Positions 18,511 to 26,593 of a DNA stretch of 64,000 nt are shown piece after piece. The translations under genes and the position numbers were made by a program. Below the pieces are notes generated by a model that saw only the letters and a program-made list of their open reading frames with translations, had not been told where the DNA came from and made no database searches. The stretch is taken from the NCBI GenBank assembly GCA_910589155.1, contig CAJURY010000009.1, forward strand, positions 14,482-78,481, given 5' to 3'. The DNA is from an uncultured Oscillospiraceae bacterium (lineage in GTDB: Bacteria > Bacillota > Clostridia > Oscillospirales > Oscillospiraceae). How positions within the stretch are numbered: the stretch's first letter is position 1; the number at the start of each line of letters is the position of its first letter.

Positions 18511-18744
18511 ATGGCTAACGATCGCATGCGGCCCCGGAAGCGTAAGAAGGTATGTAACTTCTGCGTGGACAAGATGACCGCCATCGACTACGAAGATACC
18601 GCCAAGCTGCGCCGTTATCTGTCCGAGCGCGGCAAGATTCTGCCCCGCCGTACAACCGGCACCTGCGCTGCCCATCAGCGCCAGTTGACTGTCGCCATCA
18701 AGCGCGCCCGTCAGATTGCTCTGCTGCCTTATGTAGCGGACTAA
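18511..18744 (+). CDS. rpsR: 30S ribosomal protein S18
   Basis: 77-aa S18 with a zinc-type CNFC pair near the N-terminus and the conserved [18 protein letters not shown] and [12 protein letters not shown] segments. GGAGG precedes the ATG. Last gene of the operon. Confidence 0.97.
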   Translation: MANDRMRPRKRKKVCNFCVDKMTAIDYEDTAKLRRYLSERGKILPRRTTGTCAAHQRQLTVAIKRARQIALLPYVAD

Positions 18745-18767
18745 GTGGTATCACTTATATGTAAAGT

Positions 18768-18799
18768 AAGCGCCGCCCTTTATAAGGCGGCGCTTTCAG
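18768..18799 (+). terminator. Terminator after rpsR
   Basis: AAGCGCCGCC/GGCGGCGCTT stem of ten bp with an 8-base loop, followed by a short T-rich tail. Confidence 0.8.
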
Positions 18800-18804
18800 C
18801 ATTT

Positions 18805-18858
18805 CAAGTAAGTCCTTACTCCTTGCGAGTCGGCGAAACCGACGTGGCAATTTACTTG
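18805..18858 (+). ncRNA. Candidate structured RNA or repeat element
   Basis: Nested pairs are visible: outer CAAGTAA (18805-18811) with TTACTTG (18852-18858); TTGC (18823) with GCAA (18847); inner GTCGG/CCGAC closing a CGAAA loop (18829-18843). An alternative small hairpin AGTAA/TTACT (18807-18820) would compete with the outer stem. It matches no family I recognise and follows the rpsR terminator. Confidence 0.35.
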
Positions 18859-18902
18859 GATAGCTATTATCTTTTCTCAAAATAGTAGGAAAGAATTTTT
18901 TT

Positions 18903-18945
18903 ACATTGCCGCACCGAACTGCGGACAGGCTTGCAATGTTTTTTG
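18903..18945 (+). terminator. Terminator-like hairpin
   Basis: ACATTGC (18903-18909) pairs with GCAATGT (18933-18939), then TTTTTTG; an inner CGCA/TGCG pair fits the loop. It could end a transcript covering 18805-18858. Confidence 0.55.
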
Positions 18946-18951
18946 TAATCT

Positions 18952-18987
18952 AAGCCCAGCGACCCTCTCTGGGGGATCGCTGGGCTT
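18952..18987. terminator. Convergent terminator
   Basis: AAGCCCAGCGA/TCGCTGGGCTT, 11-bp stem. It lies downstream of the minus-strand DHHW gene and can also act on plus-strand transcripts. Confidence 0.7.
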
Positions 18988-19017
18988 TTGGAGTTTGCTG
19001 GGTATTATGATGGCGCT

Positions 19018-20094
19018 TTATCTGAAAATTTGATTGGTATTCAAAATCAGGGTACTGTAAGCGAATAAAACGTCCTGATTTTGAAAATCAATATAATCTT
19101 TCAGCACACTGTCCGGGATATAACGCAGGTCTACCAAAATGATTTCACTGTAATGATCCAAAAGCAGCGGCGCAAGGCTGCTACCAAAGGAATCACGGAA
19201 AAATACAAGCCTGCGCTCGGTTTCTGCTTTGGGGTTGGTTATGATTTCCAACGCGGCGGGGCCGGAAAGATAAACAGAGTAGGGGTCTTGACTGGTGAGT
19301 TTTTCCATGTCATAAATGCTTCCCGTTTGATTCGTTTCCAGATTGTACACGCTGGCGGCGCGGGTAGCGTCGCTTTCCAGAATCGTCAGGGTTTCAGCAG
19401 GCAGGGGCAAAGCAGCCTGTCCATAATAAGCGCCATAAAAGGAGAATTGTTGCTTTTCAAAGGCGTCGGCGGGTGTAAAGTCCAGATACGCGCCCAGACG
19501 TGCAACGGCGTTTTCCAGCGATTCCTGCCGCCAGTGGGGATCCGTGACGTAGTAACTGTTTGCGTTCAGGCAGTCCAAGAGGGGAATATAGGTCAGGTCA
19601 GGAAGCTTGCTTGCAAGCATCGATTCCATTTTCCCATAGTCCAAAACAGGGAAGGAGCCGGCGAGATACTGATTTTTATCTGGAATTATACTGTAAAAAA
19701 CCCGGCAATCGGTATGCTCCAAATATGCCTTCTGGATTTTTCTGATTTTTTCACAGACTGCGTTTACTGCGTCCTCGCTGAACGGATCGTCCAGCTTGCC
19801 AATGGAATTGCCGGAAAAATAGTACCCGTTGTTGTCCAGCCGACCGAAAAGATTATAGGCGGATAGCGCCTTCAAGGTGCGAAAATTGTCCCGCAGGGGG
19901 AATTGATCGGTGGCAGCTTCCTCGGCCTGCCGGGTAAAGCTGCCGGAGGATAAGGATTTCCAGGTAAGCTTTGGCCATTGGGTGAGATTCCGCCGCTCCG
20001 CAGAGGAAACCTTTGTCCGCCCCAAAAGCATCCAGACGCCCAGGGTCAGCAAAAGTGTGGCCAGCAGGAAAAGCGTGATTTGTTTTCTTCTCAT
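19018..20094 (-). CDS. DHHW/AlgJ-like cell-surface acyl transfer protein
   Basis: 358-aa protein with an N-terminal membrane anchor (about residues 5-25) and an extracellular SGNH-like domain. The DPHW motif in YYVTDPHWRQE and the later FFRDSFGSSLAP block match DHHW/AlgX-AlgJ-type proteins, which finish O-acetylation of surface polysaccharides with an MBOAT partner. It lies 12 bases after the MBOAT gene in the same operon. The acceptor polymer is unknown. Confidence 0.85.
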   Translation of the reverse strand: MRRKQITLFLLATLLLTLGVWMLLGRTKVSSAERRNLTQWPKLTWKSLSSGSFTRQAEEAATDQFPLRDNFRTLKALSAYNLFGRLDNNGYYFSGNSIGKLDDPFSEDAVNAVCEKIRKIQKAYLEHTDCRVFYSIIPDKNQYLAGSFPVLDYGKMESMLASKLPDLTYIPLLDCLNANSYYVTDPHWRQESLENAVARLGAYLDFTPADAFEKQQFSFYGAYYGQAALPLPAETLTILESDATRAASVYNLETNQTGSIYDMEKLTSQDPYSVYLSGPAALEIITNPKAETERRLVFFRDSFGSSLAPLLLDHYSEIILVDLRYIPDSVLKDYIDFQNQDVLFAYSTLILNTNQIFR

Positions 20095-20106
20095 GAGGCA
20101 GACCTC

Positions 20107-21501
20107 CTAAAAGCGGAAATACAAGAAAGGATTGAAAGAGCCGTCCACCAGATACGCCGTGCACAGTAATAGCATGACCGCCAAAAAGACGGACTCCAAA
20201 TAGGGAATGACCTTACCCAGGGGCGTGAACCGGCACTTTTCCAGCAGATGCTTGGGAAGGCTCGTCGCGCCCAAAATGGCGAACAGCAGCAGGAAAATGT
20301 GATTGCGCAGGGCGTACAGGCTTTCCGTGTTGAAAAACGGCAAGCTGCCTGCGCCGAACATTCGGCCAACATCCGACGCAAAAACGCCAAGGGACTCCGC
20401 ATTAAACAGGACAAAGCTGATTAGGATGGTGAAAATCACGTAAATATGACTGAAAAGTTTGCTTTTCTGCAAAAACTTTCCCCAAAACAGCTTTTCACCC
20501 ATGAGAAGCAGGGCAAAATACAATCCCCAGAAAACGAAATTCCAGCCTGCGCCATGCCAGAGTCCGGTGAGACCCCAGACGAGAAGTAGATTGCGCAGCC
20601 ACTTGAGCTGGGACACCCGGTTGCCGCCCAGGGGGATATACACGTAGTCCCGGAACCAGGAACCGAGGGTCATATGCCAGCGCCGCCAAAATTCCGTAAT
20701 CGAGCGGGAAAGATAGGGATAATTGAAGTTTTCCGGGAAGTGGAAGCCCAAAATGCTACCAAGGCCAATGGCCATATCGCTGTAGCCGGAAAAATCAAAG
20801 TAGATTTGCAGCGTATAACTCACAGCGTACAGCCAAGCGTACAACACGGAGCTTTCTGGGCTGGCGCGGTAGCTTTGGCAAAGCGCGCCAAGCTGATTGG
20901 CTAGGAGAATTTTCTTTCCAAGACCAATCAGGAAACGGCAAGCGCCCTGATAGGAAGCGTCCAACGTGTGACGGCGTTTTTTCAGTTCCGGTGCGATGTC
21001 GCTGTACCGGACGATGGGGCCGGCAATGAGCTGTGGGAACATGGAAACATAGGCAGCGAAATCGATGGGGTTTTTCTGAGGCGCCGCGCCTCGGTATACG
21101 TCAATTAAATAACTGAGAATCTGGAAGGTATAAAAGCTGATGCCGATGGGCAGCGCCAGCTTGAGCAGCGGCAGATCCGTATGCCAAAGTTCGTTCCAGG
21201 AAAGCAGGAAAAAGTCTGCGTACTTGAAAAATGCCAGCGCAGCAATACAAAGCCCCAGAGAAACGCCGAGACTCAGCTTGCGAACCCAGGGCTTTTTTGC
21301 GTGGGACACAGAAAGTCCGCCGAGATAGCCCACCAAAATGGACGCAATCATTAAAATCAGGTATTTCGGCTCCCCCCAAGCGTAAAACAACAAACTAAAC
21401 AGCAGTAAAACAGCATTTTTAATGCCTCTGGGCGTTGCCAGATAACATAGCAACGCCAGAGGCAAAAAAGCGTATAAAAAGATCAGGCTGGAAAAGAGCA
21501 T
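20107..21501 (-). CDS. MBOAT family O-acyltransferase (AlgI/DltB-like)
   Basis: 464-aa polytopic membrane protein that carries acyl groups across the membrane for surface polymer acylation. The catalytic-histidine motif LTGLWHGAGWNFVFWG and the segment YFDFSGYSDMAIG are diagnostic. ATG at 21501 starts one base after the lipoprotein stop; a longer reading to 21543 would overlap that gene. Operon order is DUF4358 lipoprotein, MBOAT, DHHW. Confidence 0.93.
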   Translation of the reverse strand: MLFSSLIFLYAFLPLALLCYLATPRGIKNAVLLLFSLLFYAWGEPKYLILMIASILVGYLGGLSVSHAKKPWVRKLSLGVSLGLCIAALAFFKYADFFLLSWNELWHTDLPLLKLALPIGISFYTFQILSYLIDVYRGAAPQKNPIDFAAYVSMFPQLIAGPIVRYSDIAPELKKRRHTLDASYQGACRFLIGLGKKILLANQLGALCQSYRASPESSVLYAWLYAVSYTLQIYFDFSGYSDMAIGLGSILGFHFPENFNYPYLSRSITEFWRRWHMTLGSWFRDYVYIPLGGNRVSQLKWLRNLLLVWGLTGLWHGAGWNFVFWGLYFALLLMGEKLFWGKFLQKSKLFSHIYVIFTILISFVLFNAESLGVFASDVGRMFGAGSLPFFNTESLYALRNHIFLLLFAILGATSLPKHLLEKCRFTPLGKVIPYLESVFLAVMLLLCTAYLVDGSFNPFLYFRF

Positions 21502-21502
21502 A

Positions 21503-22078
21503 TCAGTTCTTATAGTCCAAATCGCTGCCCACAACCGCAGCAAAAGCGTCCATCAGCTTTTCGGAAAGACCGGGGGCAAGCTCGGAGCCGACCATCACCA
21601 GCAGTACAACGTCGCCGTAAGCGCCTACATGCAGATCGTCTGCTTCTACGCAGATCCACTTGCGGGTGTCGATACCGCCGCGCATTTCTTCCGCCACAGC
21701 AGACGCGTCCGCCGCGTCTTTCACACGGACAGCCACCATGGAATAGGGCTGAGAACCGATGAAAGGTTCAGAATATACGGCCTCGGAAACCTTGCTGCCG
21801 TCGGTAAGACCCATAAAGTAGCTGAGCTGGTAGCTGTCCGCCAGATCAATCGCTATGGGGTCTGCAACGCCAAATTCCAAGGGCTGCTTTTCATAAATGG
21901 CGGTCACGAGTTCAGTGAGCGTGCCGGTATAAGCGGCGGACGCTTCTGTAGGAGCCTCTGTGGGTGCTTCCGTGGGCGCTTGTGTTGGAGCGTCGGTGGG
22001 AGTGGCGCGATTGCCGCCGCAGGCGGCCAGACTGAGAACCAAAATCAGGGAAAGTACCAGTGCAATTAACTTTTTCAT
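21503..22078 (-). CDS. DUF4358 domain lipoprotein
   Basis: 191-aa lipoprotein: MKKLIALVLSL signal, lipobox LAAC, then a Thr/Pro/Glu-rich linker of repeated TEAP units and a DUF4358-like domain. DUF4358 proteins commonly occur beside MBOAT/DHHW genes in Clostridia, so an accessory role in surface acylation is likely. ATG at 22078 follows GGAGGTTTCTT; 36 earlier bases of open frame run into the MITE at 22101. Confidence 0.78.
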   Translation of the reverse strand: MKKLIALVLSLILVLSLAACGGNRATPTDAPTQAPTEAPTEAPTEASAAYTGTLTELVTAIYEKQPLEFGVADPIAIDLADSYQLSYFMGLTDGSKVSEAVYSEPFIGSQPYSMVAVRVKDAADASAVAEEMRGGIDTRKWICVEADDLHVGAYGDVVLLVMVGSELAPGLSEKLMDAFAAVVGSDLDYKN

Positions 22079-22097
22079 AAGAAACCTCCGTTGTAAC

Positions 22098-22264
22098 TTA
22101 GAACCTGTATTCATAATCGGATACTGGCGACAGGGTGAGAGATTTTCCTGCCCTGAAAGGCAAAAAATCGCAGGAATACTTTGTGTATTTCAAGATTTTT
22201 TAACACATCAGGGTGGAAAAAGATCCGCTCTGACGGCGTAGACGGTTGTGAATACAGGTTCTTA
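22098..22264. mobile_element. 161-bp MITE with TTA target duplication
   Basis: GAACCTGTATTCA (22101-22113) and its exact inverse TGAATACAGGTTC (22249-22261) bound a 161-bp non-coding unit; similarity extends to about 18 bases per end with two mismatches. TTA flanks both sides (22098-22100 and 22262-22264), a TNA duplication typical of IS5-type (IS427/IS1031) transposition. No transposase is present. It separates the TSCPD gene from the surface-acylation operon. Confidence 0.8.
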
Positions 22265-22507
22265 ATTAGATGTAATACTTTTCAGCGCCTGCGCCAGTTG
22301 ATCCGGGCAGGAGGTAGACTTCATGCCGCAGCGAATGCCATCAATTTTGGCGATGACCTCTTCTACGGGCATACCTTCTACCAACGCGCTGATACCTTTG
22401 AGATTGCCGTTGCAGCCGCCCACAAACTGCAAATTTTTTACCTTGCCGTCTTCCACATCGAAAAGGATCCGGCTGGAACAGGTACCTTTTGTTTTAAACT
22501 CGTACAT
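22262..22507 (-). CDS. TSCPD domain protein (TIGR03905 type)
   Basis: 81-aa small protein with the motif STSCPDQLAQAL and a second cysteine in GGCNGNLKGI and IRCGMK, matching the TSCPD family related to the C-terminus of B12-dependent ribonucleotide reductases. Function is unknown. It follows ybaK by 28 bases. Its stop codon is the TTA repeat copy at the MITE edge. Confidence 0.85.
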   Translation of the reverse strand: MYEFKTKGTCSSRILFDVEDGKVKNLQFVGGCNGNLKGISALVEGMPVEEVIAKIDGIRCGMKSTSCPDQLAQALKSITSN

Positions 22508-22535
22508 GGTTTAGTATCTCCTTTTTTCAGTTTTT

Positions 22536-23006
22536 TTAATCCGTCAGGTCAAAAAACGCCGCGCTAAGAAAGGACGCCAGAATTTCGCCGTTTAAAAGAA
22601 GCTGCGCGCCTCTTGCACCGGCGGAAACCGCGATTTCCTCATAAAGCACAGCGGTCTCGTCCAGATAGGTGGGGTATTTCTTTTTCATACCAATGGGACT
22701 GCACCCGCCTCGAATATAGCCGGTAAGCCCCAAAAGCTCCTTGACAGGCACAAGCGCTACGCTTTTTTCCTTTGCGGCTTTAGCGGCTTTTTTCAAATCC
22801 AACGCACAGCAAACAGGAATGCAAAATACATACACTGCGCCGCTGGCGCCCTGGGCGACCAGTGTTTTGAAAACCTGTTCCGGGGGCATCCCTATACCAC
22901 TGGCGGCGTGCAGACCGTTTAAGTCGTTTTCATCGAAATCGTAAGACGCTGGCCGATAAGACAGTTTCGCCTGTTCTAACAGACGCATGGCGTTGGTCTT
23001 TTCCAA
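22536..23006 (-). CDS. ybaK: Cys-tRNA(Pro)/aminoacyl-tRNA deacylase YbaK/EbsC
   Basis: 156-aa YbaK-fold deacylase that removes mischarged amino acids from tRNA. The conserved GYIRGGCSPIGMKKKYPTY block and the central FKTLVAQ segment identify the family. GGAGGTGG is followed by TTG codons at 23012 and 23006; 23006 gives the best spacing, and an ATG at 22988 is a possible shorter start. Confidence 0.92.
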   Translation of the reverse strand: MEKTNAMRLLEQAKLSYRPASYDFDENDLNGLHAASGIGMPPEQVFKTLVAQGASGAVYVFCIPVCCALDLKKAAKAAKEKSVALVPVKELLGLTGYIRGGCSPIGMKKKYPTYLDETAVLYEEIAVSAGARGAQLLLNGEILASFLSAAFFDLTD

Positions 23007-23044
23007 AAGCAACCACCTCCGCGCAATTGAAAGAACCTTCGCCT

Positions 23045-23073
23045 ATTATAAAGCAAAAAGCAAAGGGTTTCAA
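23045..23073 (-). promoter_or_regulatory. Promoter of ybaK operon
   Basis: On the minus strand, TTGAAA and TATAAT with a 17-base spacer, about 40 bases before ybaK. Confidence 0.82.
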
Positions 23074-23128
23074 GTATAAAAATGAAAAAATTATGGAATA
23101 CTAGGGTACATAAATGGAAAGGGGACGT

Positions 23129-23851
23129 ATGATGGAGCGGGAAACAGAAAACGAAAAAAACAGTCAGGATAAGCTGGTGGAGCTTGGTTCCTCTCTTGCC
23201 AAAAGCAATAAGGGAACTGTCTATATTTTAACCATCGTCGGCCAGATAGAAGGCCATCAGGTGTTGTCTGAAAACACAAAAACGACAAAATATGAGCATG
23301 TGTTGCCACTTTTGGCGGGGATTGAGGAATCGGATGAGATTGACGGCGTTTTGCTGCTACTAAACACCGTAGGCGGCGATATCGAAGCGGGGCTTGCCAT
23401 TGCGGAAATGGTGGCGGGAATGAAAAAACCCACGGTTTCTCTGGTATTGGGCGGCGGCCATTCCATCGGCGTGCCGCTGGCAGTTTGCGCCCGGCGGTCT
23501 TTCATCGCCCCCACAGCCAGTATGACCATTCATCCGGTGCGTATGACGGGTATGGTGATTGGCGCGCCCCAGACGTTCCGGTATTTCAGCCGCATTCAGG
23601 AGCAGATTGTGGATTTCGTCACGGCAAACTCCAAAATCAGCGCAAAGGATTTTGAAGACTATATGATGGCTACGGGAAAAATGGCCACGGACGTCGGCAC
23701 AATCCTGTATGGCAAGGAAGCGGTGGAATGCGGCCTGATTGACAAATTGGGCGGACTCAGCGACGCCCTTGGCTATTTGCACAAGCTCATCGGAAACGAG
23801 AAAAAGCATACCCGTCCGGGGAAGAACGCGGAAATTTCCATTACCCAGTAA
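23129..23851 (+). CDS. ClpP-fold serine protease, TepA-like
   Basis: 240-aa member of the ClpP/crotonase-like TepA family, membrane-associated proteases linked to protein translocation in Bacillus. The nucleophile lies in GGGHSIGVPLA, the histidine in MTIHPVRMTG, and the NTVGGDIEAGLAIAEM segment forms the ClpP-type oxyanion region. ATG at 23129 follows AAAGGGGAC; the ATG at 23114 lacks a site. It is divergent from ybaK. Confidence 0.88.
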   Translation: MMERETENEKNSQDKLVELGSSLAKSNKGTVYILTIVGQIEGHQVLSENTKTTKYEHVLPLLAGIEESDEIDGVLLLLNTVGGDIEAGLAIAEMVAGMKKPTVSLVLGGGHSIGVPLAVCARRSFIAPTASMTIHPVRMTGMVIGAPQTFRYFSRIQEQIVDFVTANSKISAKDFEDYMMATGKMATDVGTILYGKEAVECGLIDKLGGLSDALGYLHKLIGNEKKHTRPGKNAEISITQ

Positions 23852-23856
23852 AGACT

Positions 23857-23889
23857 GCCGGCTTTGGCTGAACCAAAGCCGGCGGTTTT
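23857..23889. terminator. Bidirectional terminator
   Basis: GCCGGCTTTGG/CCAAAGCCGGC, an 11-bp perfect stem followed by GGTTTTG, between the convergent TepA-like and S9 peptidase genes. Confidence 0.85.
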
Positions 23890-23891
23890 GT

Positions 23892-25883
23892 TTACTTGGT
23901 ATATTTTTCAATCCAGTTGGTGATTTCCTCCAGACGGCGCAGGCGGTGCTTGGGCTTGCCGGAGCGGGAAAGCTCGTGATTTTCCCCTTTGAAATAGCAA
24001 AGCCTAGCGGGAACGCCGTGATCTTTCAGGGCGGTGAACATTTGCATACCCTCCGCCATGGGGCAGCGGTAGACCTCATCGGAGTGGATAAACAAGGTGG
24101 GGGTGACTACGTTTTTCGCGTAGCGCAGAGGAGAAAGCGCCCAGAGCTTTTCCGCGTCGTCAAAAGGATTGCCGTCGCACTGATCCGTAGCAAAGAAATA
24201 GCCGATGTCCGACACGCCATAGAAAGAGAGCCAGTTGGCAATGGAACGTTGGGAGGCGGCGCAGGCAAAGCGGTCGGTGTGTCCGATGATCCAGTTGGTC
24301 ATAAAGCCGCCGTAGGAGCCGCCTGTGACAGCCACGCGCTTTTTATCAATCTGCGGATAGCGTTCCAATACAGCGTCGGTGAAGTCCATGAGATTTTGAT
24401 AATCAATCTGGCCGTATTCTCCCCGGATATCCGCAAAAGTGTTGTCTCTGCCGTCGCTGCCTTTGGGATTGCAGAAGAAAACAAAATAGCCCCGGTTTGC
24501 CCAGACTTGCATTTCGTGGTAAAACACCGCGCCGTAGGCGGTCTTGGGACCGCCGTGGATGTCCAAAACGGCGGGATAGGTCTTTTCCGGGTCAAAGTCC
24601 TTGGGCAGCAATACCCAGCCGCCAATATCCAGGCCGCAACTTCTCACGCAGACGGGCTGATGCTCCGCCACATATTTTCCCGTCAGGGCTTCGTCGTTAA
24701 AATGGCTGAGGCGGGTAAGCTTGCCGGTTGCAAGGTCGCAGCGGTACAGCTCTTGCAGGCGGTTTTCAAACAGCCCCACCAGCAGAGCATAGTCGGCGTG
24801 CTCGCTGATGGCAAAGCTGTCCACGCTTCCGGTTTCGGCCAGTACCGGAATGGCCGCCCCTGCGGCAGTCAGCTTTTGGAGCTGTGCGTCGCCTTCTCTG
24901 GTGGCAATGAAAAACAGTTCCTTTCCCCGGGCCAGCATGGAAGAACCCCCGCCGTAGCGGCAATCGCTGCCTACGCTGCCGTACATATTCTGTTCTTCCG
25001 CGCGTAGCAGGGTAAGTTCCCCGGAGCCTGGGTTCAAAATGTATACGTAGGCGTTTTCATTGCCCCCGTGTCTGGCGCATTTGGAGCCGAGTACATAGAT
25101 ATTGGAATCAACCGCAGTCAGCCGGTGTACGCGCACCTCCATCGTCTTGGCAAGGCAGCGCACCTCGCCGGTTTTCCAGTTCCAGGCGTACAAGTCGTTT
25201 TCCATGGGAACTTTTGTGTCGTAGGTCGCGCCGGTAAAATAAACGGTATCTTCCAATACGGCAAGGCTTCCCAGATCGAACAGCGGTTCGGTGATCCGGC
25301 TGATTTCCATGGTCTCAGTATTTACAAAAAACAGAGCGGTGCGGCGTTTGTTGATAAAGCCGCCGCCGTTTATCCAGAAAGGAATCTCGTCGAGAACCTC
25401 GTAATCCGCGTTATCCGCGTAGGTTTTCGCCACTTGTTTCCGTTCTTCCTCCGTCATTTTGTAGTAGTCGGGGTAGGCCGTGTCCAAACTTCCAACCACA
25501 GCGTAATGGGTATCATCCAGGCGTTCCCAGCTTCCAGCGGAGAAGGGGAGGGTAAAGGCGTGCATGGCCTCGCCGCCGGTTACGTCCAGCCGGTAATAGC
25601 TGGTGAAACTGTCTTTGGCTTCGGCGCGCTTTTTCTCGGCCTTGGAGCGCACAGCGGGGAACAGGAGGTGCGTATTATCCTCCCAGAAAAAGCGGCCTTC
25701 CGCGCCCAGGTCGGTGAGCTGCCGGAGGGCGGCGCCGTCCCATAGCCACAGTCGGGATTCATAGCAGTTTTCCTCCTCGTTGCAGCAAGATACCACAAAA
25801 GCGGCGCGCTTCCCATCCGGGGAAAATTTGGGCTGGGATAGGAAACGGTACTGTAAAAAGTCGTTTAAAGCAAGCTGTTCCAT
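23892..25883 (-). CDS. S9 family prolyl oligopeptidase / acylaminoacyl peptidase
   Basis: 663-aa cytosolic-type serine peptidase: an N-terminal beta-propeller (about 1-390) with WD40-like repeats, and a C-terminal alpha/beta-hydrolase. Ser522 lies in VTGGSYGGFM, the acid residue in FIHSDEVYRCP, and His636 in GENHELSR. No signal peptide is visible. ATG follows AAAGGAGC. It has its own promoter and terminator, so it is probably monocistronic. Confidence 0.93.
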   Translation of the reverse strand: MEQLALNDFLQYRFLSQPKFSPDGKRAAFVVSCCNEEENCYESRLWLWDGAALRQLTDLGAEGRFFWEDNTHLLFPAVRSKAEKKRAEAKDSFTSYYRLDVTGGEAMHAFTLPFSAGSWERLDDTHYAVVGSLDTAYPDYYKMTEEERKQVAKTYADNADYEVLDEIPFWINGGGFINKRRTALFFVNTETMEISRITEPLFDLGSLAVLEDTVYFTGATYDTKVPMENDLYAWNWKTGEVRCLAKTMEVRVHRLTAVDSNIYVLGSKCARHGGNENAYVYILNPGSGELTLLRAEEQNMYGSVGSDCRYGGGSSMLARGKELFFIATREGDAQLQKLTAAGAAIPVLAETGSVDSFAISEHADYALLVGLFENRLQELYRCDLATGKLTRLSHFNDEALTGKYVAEHQPVCVRSCGLDIGGWVLLPKDFDPEKTYPAVLDIHGGPKTAYGAVFYHEMQVWANRGYFVFFCNPKGSDGRDNTFADIRGEYGQIDYQNLMDFTDAVLERYPQIDKKRVAVTGGSYGGFMTNWIIGHTDRFACAASQRSIANWLSFYGVSDIGYFFATDQCDGNPFDDAEKLWALSPLRYAKNVVTPTLFIHSDEVYRCPMAEGMQMFTALKDHGVPARLCYFKGENHELSRSGKPKHRLRRLEEITNWIEKYTK

Positions 25884-25912
25884 TAAAATGCTCCTTTCAG
25901 TTCACTATTTTC

Positions 25913-25941
25913 AATATAGCATGAATTGAGCGGAAAGGCAA
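25913..25941 (-). promoter_or_regulatory. Promoter of S9 peptidase gene
   Basis: On the minus strand, TTGCCT and TATATT with a 17-base spacer. Confidence 0.65.
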
Positions 25942-25953
25942 GAAAAATGACGT

Positions 25954-25992
25954 GCAAAAAGGACGCTTCCATTTTGGAAGCGTCCTTTTTGC
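25954..25992. terminator. Strong terminator after QN-rich gene
   Basis: A 17-bp perfect stem, GCAAAAAGGACGCTTCC against its inverse, with a 5-base loop; T-rich on both strands. It ends the spoVA-QN transcript (minus). Confidence 0.9.
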
Positions 25993-26014
25993 GTTTGCCT
26001 TAAGACGGCAAAGC

Positions 26015-26155
26015 TTACTTGCAGTTTCTGGAGTTCTGGTTGTTCTGGTTCTGGCTCTGGTTCTGATTCTGCTGGCTCTGCTGGTTGGTCTTGTTCTGAT
26101 TGTTCTGGTTCTTGTTCTGATTCTGCTGATTCTGGTTCTGGTTGCTGTATTCCAT
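26015..26155 (-). CDS. 46-aa Gln/Asn-rich small protein
   Basis: Small protein made almost entirely of Q, N and K with a few S/T (begins MEYSNQNQNQQNQNK, ends NSRNCK). TTTGGAGGTATTCTC precedes the ATG and a strong terminator follows, so it is a real gene. It is 80 bases after spoVAE in the same direction. Gln/Asn-rich composition recalls gamma-type small acid-soluble spore proteins, which store amino acids, but no homologous motif is visible. Expression in the forespore is inferred from context only. Confidence 0.75.
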   Translation of the reverse strand: MEYSNQNQNQQNQNKNQNNQNKTNQQSQQNQNQSQNQNNQNSRNCK

Positions 26156-26235
26156 GAGAATACCTCCAAAATTTGAAAAATTTTACGGTTTTTTGCCGCA
26201 GAGGTAGTTTGCCCGGAAAACCCGATTTCATACGT

Positions 26236-26592
26236 TTAATTTTTGTCTTTCGGTTTAAAAATAAGGCTGCACAGGAAGCCTGCCACCACAGCGGCGGTGA
26301 TACCGCCGGCAGCGGCTTTCAGTCCGCCGGTGAAAATCCCCAGAAACCCGTCCTGCTGCACGGCTTCCTTTACGCCTTTGGCCAGATTGTTGCCAAAACC
26401 GGTCAAAGGAACCGTCGCGCCAGCTCCGGCGAAATCCACAAGGGGCTGATAGACGCCGATTGCTCCCAAAATAATGCCGACGACCAGATAGGTTACTAAA
26501 ATTCTGGCGGGGGTCAGTTTGGTTTTGTCGATTAATATTTGACCGATGAGGCAGATGAGACCGCCGATCAAAAACGCTTTCAAATAGTCCAT
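26236..26592 (-). CDS. spoVAE: Stage V sporulation protein AE
   Basis: 118-aa membrane protein with about three helices (MDYLKAFLIGGLICLIGQIL start and the conserved GFGNNLAKGVKEA loop), a component of the SpoVA channel that moves dipicolinic acid into the developing spore. One base separates it from spoVAD. A frame-complete, normal-length SpoVAE (AEB-type). Confidence 0.93.
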   Translation of the reverse strand: MDYLKAFLIGGLICLIGQILIDKTKLTPARILVTYLVVGIILGAIGVYQPLVDFAGAGATVPLTGFGNNLAKGVKEAVQQDGFLGIFTGGLKAAAGGITAAVVAGFLCSLIFKPKDKN

Positions 26593-26593
26593 T

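Noticed and set aside
23739..25007. Long plus-strand open frame of about 420 codons
   Set aside because: Antisense to the S9 peptidase, whose catalytic motifs are clear; no ribosome site and no family resemblance.
26019..26150. Short repeated CTGGTT/CTGATT units considered as a CRISPR-like array
   Set aside because: Repeats are codon-level Gln/Asn runs in the small minus-strand gene, with no unique spacers.
25897..26231. Two longer minus-strand frames across the Q/N-rich region (R/T-rich and P/E-rich products)
   Set aside because: The 46-aa Q/N frame alone has a ribosome site and ends before the terminator; the others run through the terminator stem.
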